From the NCBI GenBank assembly GCA_028456385.1, contig JALNQF010000162.1:1-64000 (forward strand): a stretch of DNA of 64,000 nt, read 5' to 3'. Below are positions 27,901-40,965 of the stretch, one piece after another. A program made the translations under genes and the position numbers. Under the pieces are notes generated by a model, which made no database searches, was not told where the DNA came from, and worked only from the letters and a program-made list of their open reading frames with translations. The stretch comes from Ophiosphaerella korrae. Its lineage: Eukaryota; Ascomycota; Dothideomycetes; Pleosporales; Phaeosphaeriaceae. The first letter of the stretch is position 1. Every line of letters begins with the position of its first letter.

Positions 27901-30420
27901 AGAGCAACAATCTTTACGAAGTTAGATATCTAGAACGCCTACTACTAGATTAGAATTAAGAAAGGCAATAAATAGAAAATAGTATTCTAAACATAATAGA
28001 GATTATACAAGTACCTAGTTATACTCTTTAGCTTAATAAACGCACTAGCAGCCTTCTAAGAAAGAATTAATATAGTACTAAGAGAGTACTTAGATGTATT
28101 TATATTTATATACTTAGATAACATCCTTATATTCTCTAAAATAGAAGAAGAACACGTACAATATATATATAAAGTACTAGAAAAACTAGTAGAAGCTAAG
28201 ATATTTCTTAAAATAAGGAAATGCGAGTTCTACATAAAAGAAATAGACTTCCTAGGGTTTATTATAGAACTAGGAAAGATTAAGATTAACTTAAGAAAGA
28301 TTAAGTTAATTAATAAATAGCTAACACTAAAGAACCTAAAAGAGGTATAATAATTTTATAGGCTAGCTAACTTTTGTAAAAAACTAATAGTAAGATAGTC
28401 TAAAGATATAGAACCTATTACAAGACTTATAAAAAAAGATATACTATTTAAATAGACTAAGGAATGCGACAAAGTATTTAATAAGATTAAGAGAAAGTTT
28501 ATAGAAAACCTAGTTATTAGAATATACAATCTAGATATACTAGTAATAGTAAAAATAGACGTATCTAACTTAGTCTATAGAATAGCACTAATACAAGAAG
28601 ACCTAGAAACTAAAAAGGAATACTTAGTTAAATACTTCTCTAAGAAAATAAAGCTAGTAGAGCTTAACTACCTAATCTATAACAAAGAAATACTAGTAAT
28701 CTACAAAGTATTTAAATAGTAGAGAGTATACTTACAAGGAGTAAAATATTAAATAAAGGTCTATATAGACTATAAGAATCTTATAAGATTTATAATAAAT
28801 AAGGAATTGTTATAACGCTATATAAGATAGTAGGAGTACTTGTTAATATTTAACTTAGAAATTATATATATAAAAGGGAAAGATAACTAATTTATAGACG
28901 CCCTTAGTAGAAGACTAGACTTATAAGAAGAAGTAAACGCTACTAGTATAGTTCTAGTTAAGAATAAAGAAGGATATTTAGTCCTAAATACACCTAAAAT
29001 AGCTGTAATACTTAAAAGAAAGAGTAGCGAGCTAGATAAATAGATTTAGAAAACAACGTAAGAAGTATCTAAAGAAATAAAGAAACTTAAAATCTAAGAA
29101 GAATTTGCATAAGCTTACAAAAGGATATATATCCTAAAGAAAATTTAAAGAGAATTTATATAATAATTCTACAAATCACTAGTATATAGTTATTAAGGGA
29201 TTAACAAGACCCTAGATAGGTTACTACGAGATTACTATATCTTAAAAGCAAGACAGCTAGTAATAGAGGTACTACGAGACTATATAGAATATTAGAGAAA
29301 TAAGTATAATAGACACGCACTATATAAGATACTACAACTATTAGAAGTACTAGAATAACTATAAGGAGTTATTATAATAGACTTTATCACGAAGCTACTA
29401 AAGTCTAAAAACCTAATATTAAGAGTTAAGTATAATAGAATCTTAATAATAGTAGATAAACTTATAAAATATTTATACTTTAGACTATACAAAGAAAAAA
29501 GTAGGATAGAAGTTACTATATACTAGGTTCTAGGAACTATAATTAGTTAATATAGACTACTAGATAAAATTATTATAGATAGAGATATAAGATTTATATT
29601 AAAACTATAGAGAACGATAATAGCGCAATTAGGAATTAAATACGTAATGTCTACAGCATATTACTTATAGATAGATAGATAATTAGAATAAATAAATTAG
29701 ATAGTAGAATAGTACTTAAGATACTACCTTAACTACAACTAAAACAATTAGGTATAGTTGTTACCTATAGTATAGTTAGTATATAATAGCGCAAAGAATA
29801 TAGTAATAAGAGTATTACTCTTCTTTATAAACTATAGATTTAACCCTAACGTATATAGAATACTAAGAACTAAAGTATCTTAGTCTTTAAGAGGAGAAAA
29901 CTTTACTAATAGACTTAGAGATATACACGACTAATTAAGATAAGACGTAGAGTTCCTACACGATTAAATAGCTAAGTACTACGATAAGAAGTATAAAAAG
30001 AGACCTTAATTTAAAGAAAGAAAAAAAGTATAGTTAGTACAAAAGAATATTAAGAGTAAACAACTAAGTTTAAAACTAGACTACGTTAAGATAAGACTAT
30101 ATAAAGTAGAAAAAGAAGTTATACTAGTTATATTTAAACTAAAGCTACTAAATAAGATAAAGATATACCTAACTTTCTACGTAGTGCTACTTAAGAAAGT
30201 ACTACAAAACGTAGAACTACTAGTATACAAAGTAGATACGTATAGAGAATAGGAAGAATAGGAAGTTAAGAAAATCCTAATATACTAGTTCTACAATAGT
30301 AGAAACTACTACCTAATAGAATAGATAGGTATAGACGAGAAAGGGCAACTATAGGAGAAAACATAGAAACTAGAAGATAACTTTAACTACCTTAAGAAAC
30401 TAGAGGAGTTCTAAAATTAA
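24960..30420 (+). pseudogene. Gag-Pol relic of element C
   Basis: Colinear with the polyprotein of B: gag near 24990-25770; CCHC knuckles at about 25890-26010 with Cys-to-Tyr changes; RT at about 27760-28700, in which the YLDD core reads YLDN near 28110; RNase H; integrase; and a chromodomain-like YYL(I/V)-IGIDEKG segment near 30300-30410. Roughly 650 bp of degenerate sequence separates this from the 3' LTR. The substitution pattern is transition-only by eye, and there are too many stops for function. Confidence 0.8.
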
Positions 30421-31080
30421 AACTCTCTAGAACGCCTAGTAGTAAACTAAGAGAACTAACATTACTACTATTAGATAGAGAGGTAATAAGAACGTCTAAC
30501 GTAAGACCTACTATAGTAGCACTAAACGCCTTATCTAAGTCTAGCTTAGCTTCTAGAGCTACTAACTACTTAGCTAATTTCTTATTATTTAACGCCTTTA
30601 TTTTACAAAGATAAGAGAGATAAGCTTAATTCTCTACTAGCTTACTCTACGCAAGCTCTTAGATCTACTTACGCTTAGCTTTAGCCTCTACAATTTAAGA
30701 TAGTAATTTCTCTTAAGTCTAGTTAATAGCTCTCCCTATTATTATTAAGCTCTAACGCAAGAATAAGTATAATAAACGTATACTTAGAAAGAGAAACACT
30801 AAACACGTTACAAGAACTACGCATATTCGTACAAATATATACTTTATAAGCTCTACTAATATTTATAGAAATAATATAAGAAAGGGACTTAGGGTTTAAC
30901 TTAGAGGAAGAATAATAAAAATAAAGAAACATCTTAATACTATTACGCAACACGCGATTAGTAAGAAGATAGCAATAACGTATAGATAAAACAACTATAA
31001 AGAGTAATAAAGAACTATAGATTAATAAAGAAAGTAGATTAATAATATTAGCCTTAGGATAGATAAACAAGGACCTACCT

Positions 31081-31094
31081 AAAGGAAGAGATAG
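31081..31094 (+). other. Polypurine tract of element C
   Basis: The run aaaggaagagatag lies immediately 5' of the 3' LTR, where plus-strand DNA synthesis of LTR elements is primed. B has the equivalent agggggagatag at 31689-31700. Confidence 0.7.
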
Positions 31095-31508
31095 TATTAT
31101 AGTAGTAACAAGAGAACTATAGATAGAGCTAATTAGTCTTACGATATATAACCTTAAGAGATATAAACTTAATTAGGAGACTATATATAATTAGGATACC
31201 TAGGGTAATCTATAATCTATAGACTCTTAGTACTAGTAGATTATAGATTAAGGTAATCTATAATCTATTAATCTTAGTAACTATAGATTATAGATTACAA
31301 CAAGTATATAGTTAGTAGTAATACGTATTATTAGGATAGTATTAGTAATTTAATCCTTTAACTACAGAACGCTAATACAAGATAGTTGTAAAACATCTTC
31401 TATTTATTCTTAGTTATTATAGATCCCTATATAGACTTTTAATATTAACTCTTAATCTACTAACCTCTAATATAGGTACCTGTAGTTAATAATAGGTAGC
31501 CTATTATA
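31095..31508 (+). repeat. 3' LTR of element C
   Basis: Aligns base for base in length with 24513-24926. Its last bases are ctattata, that is TACA mutated to TATA, and TSD tatag follows at 31509-31513. Confidence 0.9.
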
Positions 31509-31513
31509 TATAG

Positions 31514-31700
31514 ACTTGTAACAAGAATAAAGAAATATAGTAATACTATAACGTAATATACAATTAGGTAATTAAAGATAATAAAGAGTAGACTTAGTAA
31601 GTATAAGAGAAGATAAGGAACTTAATATTAATAAAGAGATAGGATTAATTATACTAGCCCTAAGATAGATAAACTAGAACCTACTTAGAGGGGGAGATAG
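31514..31700 (+). mobile_element. Element B, internal 3' segment after the C insertion
   Basis: 187 bp of non-coding B sequence that resumes after C's TSD. It resembles the end of C's internal region (the motif agccctaagatagataaac is shared with 31050-31070) and ends in a G-rich polypurine tract directly before the LTR. Confidence 0.8.
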
Positions 31701-32158
31701 TATTATAGCTGTAACAAGAGAAATTAAGATAGAGCTAATTAACCTAAGCTTAGACGCTAATAAAGTATAGGACGAGTAGAGTAATAACTTTAATTAGGAA
31801 ACTACTTATAACTAGGACACGTAGTAGTAATCTATAATTACGTGTAAATAGATTAAAGTAATCTATAATAATATATAAATAGATTAAAGGTAATCTATAA
31901 TTACATATAAATAGATTAGTAGTAATCTATAATATTATATAGATAGATTAATATAGGTATATAGCTAATAGTATATATATTATTAGGATAGTATTAGTAA
32001 TTTAATTATTAACTACAAGCGATATTACAAGATAGTTGTAAAACATCTTCTATTATTTATAGTATATTATAGATTATAATATAAACTTTTGTTATTACCT
32101 CTTAATTTACTAATACCCTTTAGGCTATTAGGAGGTTAACCCTAGTAAGCCTATTACA
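31701..32158 (+). repeat. 3' LTR of element B
   Basis: 458 bp, identical in length to 17866-18323. It ends cctattaca and is followed by the TSD attat (32159-32163). It is more heavily RIPped than its partner. Confidence 0.93.
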
Positions 32159-32163
32159 ATTAT

Positions 32164-34199
32164 TATTATAAATATTTATCGATTTTAGTAGTCTATAATA
32201 ATACTAATAGAGTAAAAACTTCTTATAAGCTTAAGTTCCTATTCTTTAAAGGCTTAAACAATAGCTATAAGTTCTAGGTTATATATATTATAGTTATATT
32301 TAGCTAGAGTATGCTTTTTTAAAAAGAATCTAACTAGTTACTAGATACTTCCTAAGTTTAGCTATATTATAACTCTACTAGAAGCCTATCTAGAAGTATT
32401 AGTATATATATAGATTAGTTTTAAAGTATTAAAGTAGAGAAAAACTATTCTTAAAATTAAAGTAGCTTTAAGTTTATTAAAGGCTTTAATATACTCTTAG
32501 TTAATTTTAATAGGTTTATACTATATTTTTTTTTTATTTTACCTTTAGCTAGAAAGTTAATAGCTTTTAATTTAATTAGCTTTATAAGTAAAAGAGCTAA
32601 GATTAAGTAGTTTTTAATAAAGCGTTAGAGAAATCTAGTATAGCTTAGAAATATTAAGACTTCCTTTATAGTTTTAGGTATTTCTTATTTCTAAATAGCT
32701 TTAATTTTGTCTAGGTCTATTAAGATCTCTTTATTAGAGATAACTATACCTAAAAATTATACTAATTTCTAGTAGAAGTATAATTTCTTAGAGTTTATAA
32801 AGAATCTTTAGTTCTTTAAGTAGGTTAGAACTATTCTTACTTATAATACGTATTTTTCTTTATTCTCTAAATATACTAAAACGTTATATATATATATAGT
32901 ATAGAAATAGTCTAAATAGTCTAGTAAAGCTAAGTTAATTACGTATTAAAAAGTAGCTAGTATATTAGTAAGGCTAAATTGTATAACTCTATAAGTATAT
33001 ATACTATAGTAAGTAATAAAGTAGTAAACTATTCTAAATTAGGAGCTATTTATAGAGAGTAGAAAGTATAAATAATATTAAATTTTAAGAAAATCTTAGC
33101 TTTATTTATAGAGGCTAGTATTTCTTAAAAGAATAGAATAGAGTAGTAGTTTATATTAGTAGTTTTATTAAGTTCTCTATAATCTATATAAACCTAGAGG
33201 CTACTATTAATTTTAGATATAATAAGAAGATTATTTTATATAAGTAAGCTAATTTTTATAATAAATCTAATTTTTTCTATATCTATAACGTATTTTTAGA
33301 TAGCCTTTTTTTATTTTCTAGTAAAAGAGTATAGTTTTATATTAAGTATTTTAGTATTAGGTTTTAAAGTAATTTCTAGGTTATAAAACCTTTATAGTAA
33401 GAGTTTATTAGCTACGTTCTTATTAAAATATAGTAAAAGGTTACTATATATATTGTATAAGTTAAGTCTTAGAATATCTATTAGCTTAGGGCCTTTAGCT
33501 AGTTCGTAGAACTAATTATAGTTATCTTTAGTTACTACTTTTCTATTAAATATAGCTAGTAGTATACTATCTAATATTATAGAAACTAATATATAGTTTA
33601 GTAACCTAGCGTAAGCTTAGATTACGTAGAGGCTTACTTTATATAGGTTATTAGAATTATTAATCCTTAGCTTATAACTATTAAGATACTCTAAAAAGAA
33701 ACCTATAGAAGTAGGCTTTAGTTATATTACTTTACTATACCTAGCGTAAGTAGAGTAATTTCTAAGTACTTTATAGTAGATTACTTAAAAGGTTTTATTA
33801 GTTATCTAGTAGTTTTATTAGTAGTTTTATCTAGGAAAGATAATATCCCTTATTAGTAATTAAGAAGGACTATATAGGTTTTATACTAAAGGTAGCCTAG
33901 TATAAAGTTAAAATAGCTAGTACTTTTTACTATATAAGCTAATATATATTCTATATATATATTTAATCTTAGGTAAAATTTAACTCTATAAGTAATACTT
34001 TTAGAGAGAGAGCTATTATATCTTTTATAATTAATTAGTTTTAAGAGTTAAATAAGCTAGTGTTTAGTAATTTTATTAATAAATTACTAAGTAATAAAGT
34101 TTATATTAGCTCTATTATCTACTAGAGTTTAGGCTATATATAGAGTATTAAGTCTTTTTCCTAAAAAACTATAGAAAGTAAACTAGTTTAGTAAAGTAT
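32164..34199 (-). pseudogene. Gypsy E pol relic: protease, RT, RNase H (minus strand)
   Basis: Read leftwards: a protease-like VDNRAN.NFI segment near 34090-34140 (family motif VDSGATGNFI); an RT block at about 33250-32880 with VYIDYRELNK; the FGLTN..ATF motif near 32960; and a YIYNVLVYL version of YLDDILVYS near 32890. RNase H follows at about 32560-32170 with KYNYNIYNLELIAI. The frame is interrupted at 34199 by F (TSD agtat) and at 32164 by B (TSD attat). It is a different Gypsy family from A-D, and catalytic Asp residues are lost. Confidence 0.75.
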
Positions 34200-34290
34200 T
34201 ATTACAATACTAAGTAGTAAGTAAGCTGTTATATTATACGCGATTAGGCTAGGTAATACAGCGTAGTAGAATACGTAACTATTTAGTAGT

Positions 34291-34318
34291 AAACGCTCTA
34301 GAGTAAACGCTCTAGAGT
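34291..34318 (+). repeat. 14-bp LTR minisatellite, 2 units (left LTR of F)
   Basis: Units aaacgctctagagt at 34291 and 34305, followed by a decayed unit aagcgcttagga. The right LTR has five units (40610-40679). Each unit contains the palindrome ctctagag. Confidence 0.9.
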
Positions 34319-34739
34319 AAGCGCTTAGGAATAAACACTAGATAGTAAGTATATAGGAACGTTAATAGACCTTTATAGACTATTGTGTTTAATCTCTTTT
34401 TTACTTCTTATCCTAATAGAGTATTACAACTAATACTTTAATTAGATTCTTATCTATCTATTAATACTTATATACCTCCTAATACTCTAATAAGAGCTAA
34501 TTATTAATTAAGTTAAGTAACTAACTTATTTATTAACCTCGCCCGTCTTATAAAAGCCTACTTACCCTTATTACCTTTACTAGTTCTAAGGACTTAATAT
34601 ATTAAACACCCTTAAGATAAGTAATACGTTAATAAATATAGACAACTAGCGTATAGGAGTAACCTATACTACTACTTCTAAGGTTAGTAAACTAGACCTT
34701 TACTATAGAAAATAAAACAAGCTTAAGCTATAGATTCTA

Positions 34740-37700
34740 TAACTTAATATCTTTTTTAAAGTAGACTAAGTTTAAGACAAAGATAAAGCTATACTTGTAT
34801 TATCTTATATAAAAGGTAAAGTAGAGAAATAGGTTACGCTATACTTTAAAAAATACCTTAATAATAACAATAGTAACTATAATAAGATATTTAAAGAATA
34901 GATTAAGTTTAAAAACAAAGTATAACAAGCCTTTTTACTAGTAAATAAAATAGTAGTAGTAAAGCGTACAATATAGTAGCTCTAATAATACAAGGTAGTA
35001 ATAGACTATACTAACAAATTCTAAAGCTATATAATATAAATAGAATAGAATAATAAGTTATTAATAAAGATATTTTAATAGAAACTTAAGAGTAACGTTT
35101 AAAGTAAGCTAATGCGTAGTAGAGCTATAATTAAAACGTTAAAAGACCTAATAGAAGAAGTAATTTAAGTTAATAACTATATATATAAATACATAGTAGA
35201 AGCGAAGAATAGTAGAGTACTATGTATAGATAACAAGAAGTATAAACCTAAGTATAAGTACTAACGTAAATATAAGAACAACTAAGTTTAGAGTAGCTAT
35301 AGATACTTTAGGCTAGACAAGATATACGTTAACAATATAAACCTAAGAAAACTAGAATACTATTACTATAAGAACCCTAAGAGAGTAAAAAGCTAAAAAT
35401 ACTATAAGTATAGTAAAATAGGGTACTTAGCAAAGAATTACTAAGTAAAGAATAAGCTAATATAATAAATTAATATACTTAAGAGGCGAGACAATAATAG
35501 AGAGGAAGAATAGGAAGTAATCCCTAGAAGAAGCTAGGAGAAGAGAGATTACAACACTACAAACCTCTAGTAATAAGATATAGGCAAGAGGTATAACTAC
35601 TATAAGATTACTATAAAGCTAAGTAACTTTATAATAGATAATAAAGTAGAAGCTATAAATATACTACTAAGAGTATAAAGCTATATAAAGAGGTATTAGC
35701 TAAAGTAGAAGTAAGCTAAGATAGATACCTTAGAATACCTTTAGCTATACTAGCAAAGGATAAAGTATAAGTATAAGATAACGCTATATCTAAGAAGGTA
35801 AGTATATATAGCCTAGGACGAGAATAGAAAAGAAAACTAAGAGCCTAAGACCTGTAAATATAAAATAGCACCTAGAATACTAGAGCTAAGGTAAAAGAAT
35901 ACTAAAGTATAAGATAGATTTATAAAAGAAATCTAGAGACTAGTAGATAGCTACTACTTAGTAAAAGAATAGTAAGATAAAGAATACTAGATACGTAAAG
36001 TAAAGTAAACCTAGTAATATAAATTATTATATATAAATAATAATTAGGCGCTAATTATTATAGATCTAGTATTAATATAAGAACTATAATACTAGCTATA
36101 CCTATATAACTTAAACTATCTACTACTATTATAGATAAGATATTACTATAATAACTACTTTACCTACTATTCTAATAAGATAGGATCTAGATATTTCTCT
36201 TATAAAAGATCTAGATATAAATAGAACTAAGAAGAGTATATAAACGTAAAATGCAAACAATACCTATAGGATAAGTAAGAAGCTAAGTACTTTCTAGGTA
36301 TAACTAAAGAAGATATAAATATAAGTAAGATACTTATAAATAACTAATATATTAATTTAATCTAGTAAACCTATACGCTAGAGAAGTATAAATAATATAA
36401 AGAGATTAAGATACTCTAAGGATTTTAGTAAAGAATAAACAAAGATTATAAGATTAAGTTTTTTTTTAGTAAATAGCTAATACTAAATATATATCTAGAA
36501 GCTATAATAGTATTAACGCTAAAAGACTTATTAAACTCTTAGTAAAGATAAAGAGAGAAAGAATAAAAGTATTAGTAGATTTAGAGTTATTTATAAACCT
36601 AATTATACCTAAAGTAGTAAAATAAGTAAGACTCTAACTATAAGTAAAGAAGATACTATATCTAATCTATATTGCAAATAGATAGCTAATACTAAGAAAC
36701 CTAATAGTTAGTAATAAAGTAACTATAGGGATTATTATTTAAGGATATAGTATAAGGATTACTCTAGATATATTAGTTTTAGCTAACAAAGATATTATAC
36801 TAGGACTCCTATAGCTATAAGAGTTTAATCCTAGAGTTAATTAGAAAAACTAGAACCTCTTATTTAATAACTACAAAGACGTACGTAGATCTAAGCCTAT
36901 ATATTAGTAGTAATTAATAGTAGATAAGAAGGTACTATACAAGATAGTAGCTTTAATAGTAACTTATTAAGAGAGAATAAGTACTTCTATAGGTACTAGT
37001 AGGGCGCTAGGTAAAGAGGTAGGAGTAGAAGAGTAACGTGTAACTCCTAAGATTCTAGAATAATATAAGAAGTTTAGCTACTTGTTTATAGAAGAGATAG
37101 ATATACTAGTATTACCTAAGTACTAACTCTAAAACTACACGATTAAGTTATAAGAAAGAAAGAACCTACCTTTTAAGCCTATTTATTAATTAATAGAAAG
37201 TAAATTAGTAATACTCTAAGAAAGACTAAATAGAGGCCTAAGAAAAGGATATATATAAGAATCCTTATTATTAGTAGAATTTCTAATTTTCTTTATACTA
37301 AAAAAGAAAGGACTACTAAGGATATACGTAGACTACTAAAAACTAAACAATATTATAGTAAAAGACTAATACCTACTACTAAATATAGATAAACTCTAAG
37401 ATAGGCTAAGCTAAGCTAAGATTTTTACGAATCTATACCTAAAAGATAGATACTACCTAATATAAATTAAAGTAGGTAAAGAGTAGAAAATAGCGTTCTA
37501 AATACGCTATAGATATTATAAGTATATAGTAATACTTTTTAGACTAATAAATATTCTAGTAATATTCTAAAGACTAATTAATAATATATTATAAGAATAC
37601 TTAGATAAGTTTATTATAGCGTACCGAGACAATATACTAATATATTTTAAAGAAGAAGGTAAGTATATAGAGTAAGTAATAATAGTACTATAGTACTTAG

Positions 37701-39850
37701 ACTAATATAACTTATAAATAAAGCTAGAGAAGTATAAATAGTATAAGATAGAAGTAGAGTTTCTAAGATATATAATAGGTATTAACAAAGTTAAGATAAG
37801 CTAAGAAAAGATTAAAGTAGTAGAGGAATAGAAAGAACCTAAGATAGTTAAAGACGTATAATTATTCCTAAGATTTATTAACTTTAACTAATACTTTATA
37901 GAAAGATTTTCTAAGAAAGTACAACTACTTATAAAGCTTATAAAGAAAGATACAATATAAGAATAAAGAGTAGAGTAGAAATAAGCTTATATTATACTAC
38001 TAGTTCTAAAGTAATTTTATAGTAATAAGACCCTAGTTATTAAGATAGATATATCTAATCTAGCTTATAGAGTAATAGCGCTATAAAAGTATAAAAGGAA
38101 ATAGTATCTAATTATATATTATTTAGGGAAGTTTATAGAATAAGAAGAAAGATATAATATATATAATAAGGAGCTACTTATAATAGTTAATATACTTAAA
38201 TATTAAAGAGCGTATACTAAAAGCGTAGTAGAAGTAATTATTAAGATAGATTATAAGAACCTAATATACTTTATAATAAGTAAGAAGTTAAAAGATAGGT
38301 ATATATAATAGTTAGAACTACTAAGATAGTATAAATTTAAGATTTAGTACGTACTAAGTAAAGAAAATAGCTAAGTAGACGCACTTAGCTAAAGACATAA
38401 TATTATAGGAAAAAGACAAGTAGTAGAAAAAGCTATACTACAAGATAATAGACAAGGATACCTAGTACTAAATATACAACTAGTAGAAGAATAAAAAATT
38501 AACAACCTAGTTAGGATTATAAACAAGGTTCTAGAAGAATTATAAGAAGTAATTATATAATAATACTATAATAACCTAGTATATAAGTACTTAAAGATTA
38601 CATAAACTATAGAGCTAATCTAGAAAAACTATAGATTTAGTAAGATAAAGGAGAAAGTAATATAGTTTGTTAAAGAATATATAAATTACTAGAAAAATAA
38701 GTATAAGATATATACACCTTATAGAGAAATATAAGTAATTAAGATACTAAAAGAACTATAAATAGAGATTATAATAGACTTTATTATTAGACTACTAACG
38801 TTAAAAGACCTAGTAATAAGAATAAAATATAATATAATAATAGTAATTATAGACTAATTTATAAAATATACTAAAATAGAGAAATTCTAAAGTAACTATA
38901 GAGTAGATTAGCTAAGATACGTACTACTAGACGTACTAATATAAAGGTATAAGATACTAAAAAGTATTATTAGTAATAGAGACAAGCTTTTTACGTCTAA
39001 TTACTAGACAACACTACTTATAGTAATAGGGACAAAAAAGAAGCTATTAACAGCCTATTATCTATAGATAGATAGATAGATAGAGTAGACTAATAGAATA
39101 TTAAAGATATACCTAAAGATTTATAGTAATTAGAAGTAGAATAATTAAGTATTACTATTACATATAGTATAATTAGCATACAATAACAAGTACTTAGAAG
39201 TAATAGGTAAAATACTATATTTTATAAACTATAGGATACACCCTAATTTGTTTAAGAGAATACTACTAAAACCTAAGATAGAAGTAGTATTAGTTAGAGT
39301 TAAAGATATATAAGAACTCTATAATAAGATAAGATAAAAACTAAAAAAAGGTTAGAAATAAAGTATTTTATATATTAATTAAAAATAAAAAATAGTACCG
39401 TAGCTAAAAGAAAGAGATAAAGCGTATCTTTATACAAAAAATCTATAGACTAAGCGACCTAGTAAAAGACTAGACTATAATAAAGTTAGACTATTTTTAG
39501 TTAAAGAAGATAATAGGCTAGTAATAAAAATACTAGAACTACCTAAAAATACTAAGGTATACCCTAAGTTCTATACAAGCTTACTAGAACTAGCTAAGCT
39601 AAAAACACTAGTATAGTAATAATTCTAATATTAGAAAGAAGAAGATAATAAGTTTAAAGTTAAAGACCTATAGAGATATTAAAAGATAGGACGTAAAACC
39701 TTTTAAAGTATATAGTTTCTCTAGGAGTAGCTAGTAAAATAGAAAAGCTACTTAGTAAGTAAAAATATATAAGAACTTAAAGCTAATTTATAGAATTATT
39801 AGTAAATACTTAAGAAAGTAAGAAATAAGTATAATATACTAGGATATATA
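34740..39850 (+). pseudogene. Gag-Pol relic of element F with C-terminal chromodomain
   Basis: Gag lies at about 34740-36000. RT spans about 37140-37900 and includes KKKGLLRIYVDYQKLN, an AYRDNILIYF version of the YLDD box at 37619-37648, and the IFTNL..KDRYY segment. RNase H is at about 38040-38400. Integrase is at about 38600-39300, with IIIDF, SNRDKLFTS and AYYLQIDRQIEQTNR, so most of the D,D-E core can be read. An SH3-like KAYLYTKNLQTKRPSKRLD segment follows near 39420-39600, then a chromodomain-like KSYLVSKN.QELKANLQNYQ near 39740-39810. Stops are TAG/TAA. Confidence 0.82.
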
Positions 39851-40518
39851 GGATATATAAAGCTATAGCTAGGATATAATAGATATATTAGTAGAAGTAA
39901 GTTCTATAATAAACCTAACTACGTAGAGCCTATAAAGCGCCCTTAGTTGTAATAAATTTATCTAACAAGCTAATAGTAGACTAGATAGTAAGAGAGGAAG
40001 CAATATTAATAGTAGTAGTAGAATAGTTAAGAACTTACGCTAAGACCTTATTACCTTCTTACTCTAACTCTAACACTAGGTATAAGGCCTTGTAATAAGT
40101 ACGCTCTTTAGTAGATTTTAATATTTTCTTATTATATAGTAAATAAATAATAATAATAGTAAAAAGTTTTTTATTATTATTAACTTTTTTATAGAACTCT
40201 TTATAAGTTTAATTAAGAGACTCTTAGGTTATACTAATGTAGAGACACTCTATATAAGTATACTTAGTATACTTTAGAGTAGAATCTAGTATAATAAAGT
40301 AAGGAATACCTAAAAAAGAATAATATAAACAAAGTATTTTAGAAATATAGTTTATAGTAAAGATTTCTAATAAGAGATAAAGTTTATAAGATTATAAAAG
40401 AGGTAATATTATAGTAGGATAGTTTTTAACTAGAAGGTAGAGTAAACTACTTATAAGCTAGACCTAGCTAATAGAGGCCTAGGCCTAAAGATAGACCTAG
40501 TGTAAGAAAGAGAGATAG

Positions 40519-40960
40519 TATTACAATACTAAGTAGTAGGTAAGCTATTATATTACACGTAATTAGGCTAGGCAATATAGCGTAGTAGAATACGTAACTA
40601 TTTAGTAGTAAACGCTCTAGAGTAAACGCTCTAGAGTAAACGCTCTAGAATAAGCGCTCTAGAGTAAACGCTCTAGAGTAAGTACTTAGAAATAAACGCT
40701 AGATAGTAAGTATATAGGAACGTTAATAGACCTTTATAGACTATTGTATTTAATCTCTTCTTTACCTCTTATCTTAATAGAGTATTATAACTAATACTTT
40801 AATTAGATTCTTATATATCTATTAATACTTATATACCTTGTAATACTCTAATAAGAGCTAATTATTAATTAAGTTAAGTAACTAACTTGTTTATTAACCT
40901 CGCCTATCTTATAGAAGCCTACTTACCCTTATTACCCTTACTAGTTCTAAGGACTTAATA
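40519..40960 (+). repeat. 3' LTR of element F
   Basis: 442 bp with five 14-bp units at 40610-40679. Outside the array it is colinear with 34200-34599, with scattered transitions. Confidence 0.92.
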
Positions 40961-40965
40961 AGTAT

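Larger units (their letters stand above)
24513..31508 (+). mobile_element. Gypsy chromovirus C, complete, nested in B
   Basis: LTRs of identical length (414 bp), 24513-24926 and 31095-31508, flanked by tatag at 24508-24512 and 31509-31513. It is the same family as A and B, with the same leader block after the 5' LTR, and is inserted in the non-coding 3' part of B. Internal sequence is colinear with B but lacks the 238-bp gag insertion. It must be younger than B's insertion, yet both are RIPped to a similar depth. Confidence 0.93.
17866..32158 (+). mobile_element. Gypsy chromovirus B, complete, split by nested element C
   Basis: LTRs of exactly equal length (458 bp) at 17866-18323 and 31701-32158 are flanked by attat at 17861-17865 and 32159-32163. 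Element C with its own TSD occupies 24513-31513. Removing C leaves a 7.3-kb element reading LTR, leader, gag, pol, chromodomain, purine tract, LTR on the plus strand. The left LTR keeps more CpA/TpG (for example tctgtaat, acgtgcaa) than the right one, where the same positions read tctataat and acgtgtaa. All differences I compared are transitions. The element is inactive. Confidence 0.93.
34200..40960 (+). mobile_element. Gypsy chromovirus F, complete, inserted in E
   Basis: LTRs are 34200-34599 (400 bp) and 40519-40960 (442 bp), starting tattacaatacta and ending ggacttaata. TSD agtat is at 34195-34199 and 40961-40965. The 42-bp length difference equals three units of a 14-bp LTR minisatellite. 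A purine tract, aagaaagagagatag, abuts the 3' LTR at 40504-40518. The family is distinct from A-D and from E. It is RIP-inactivated. Confidence 0.92.

Noticed and set aside
29292..29492. 66-codon minus-strand open frame in element C
   Set aside because: Antisense to the integrase relic; same AT-bias artefact.
30723..31070. 115-codon minus-strand open frame inside element C
   Set aside because: Lies antisense in RIPped non-coding sequence, is Ser/Leu/Tyr/Ile-rich from AT bias, has no motif and no equivalent in B.
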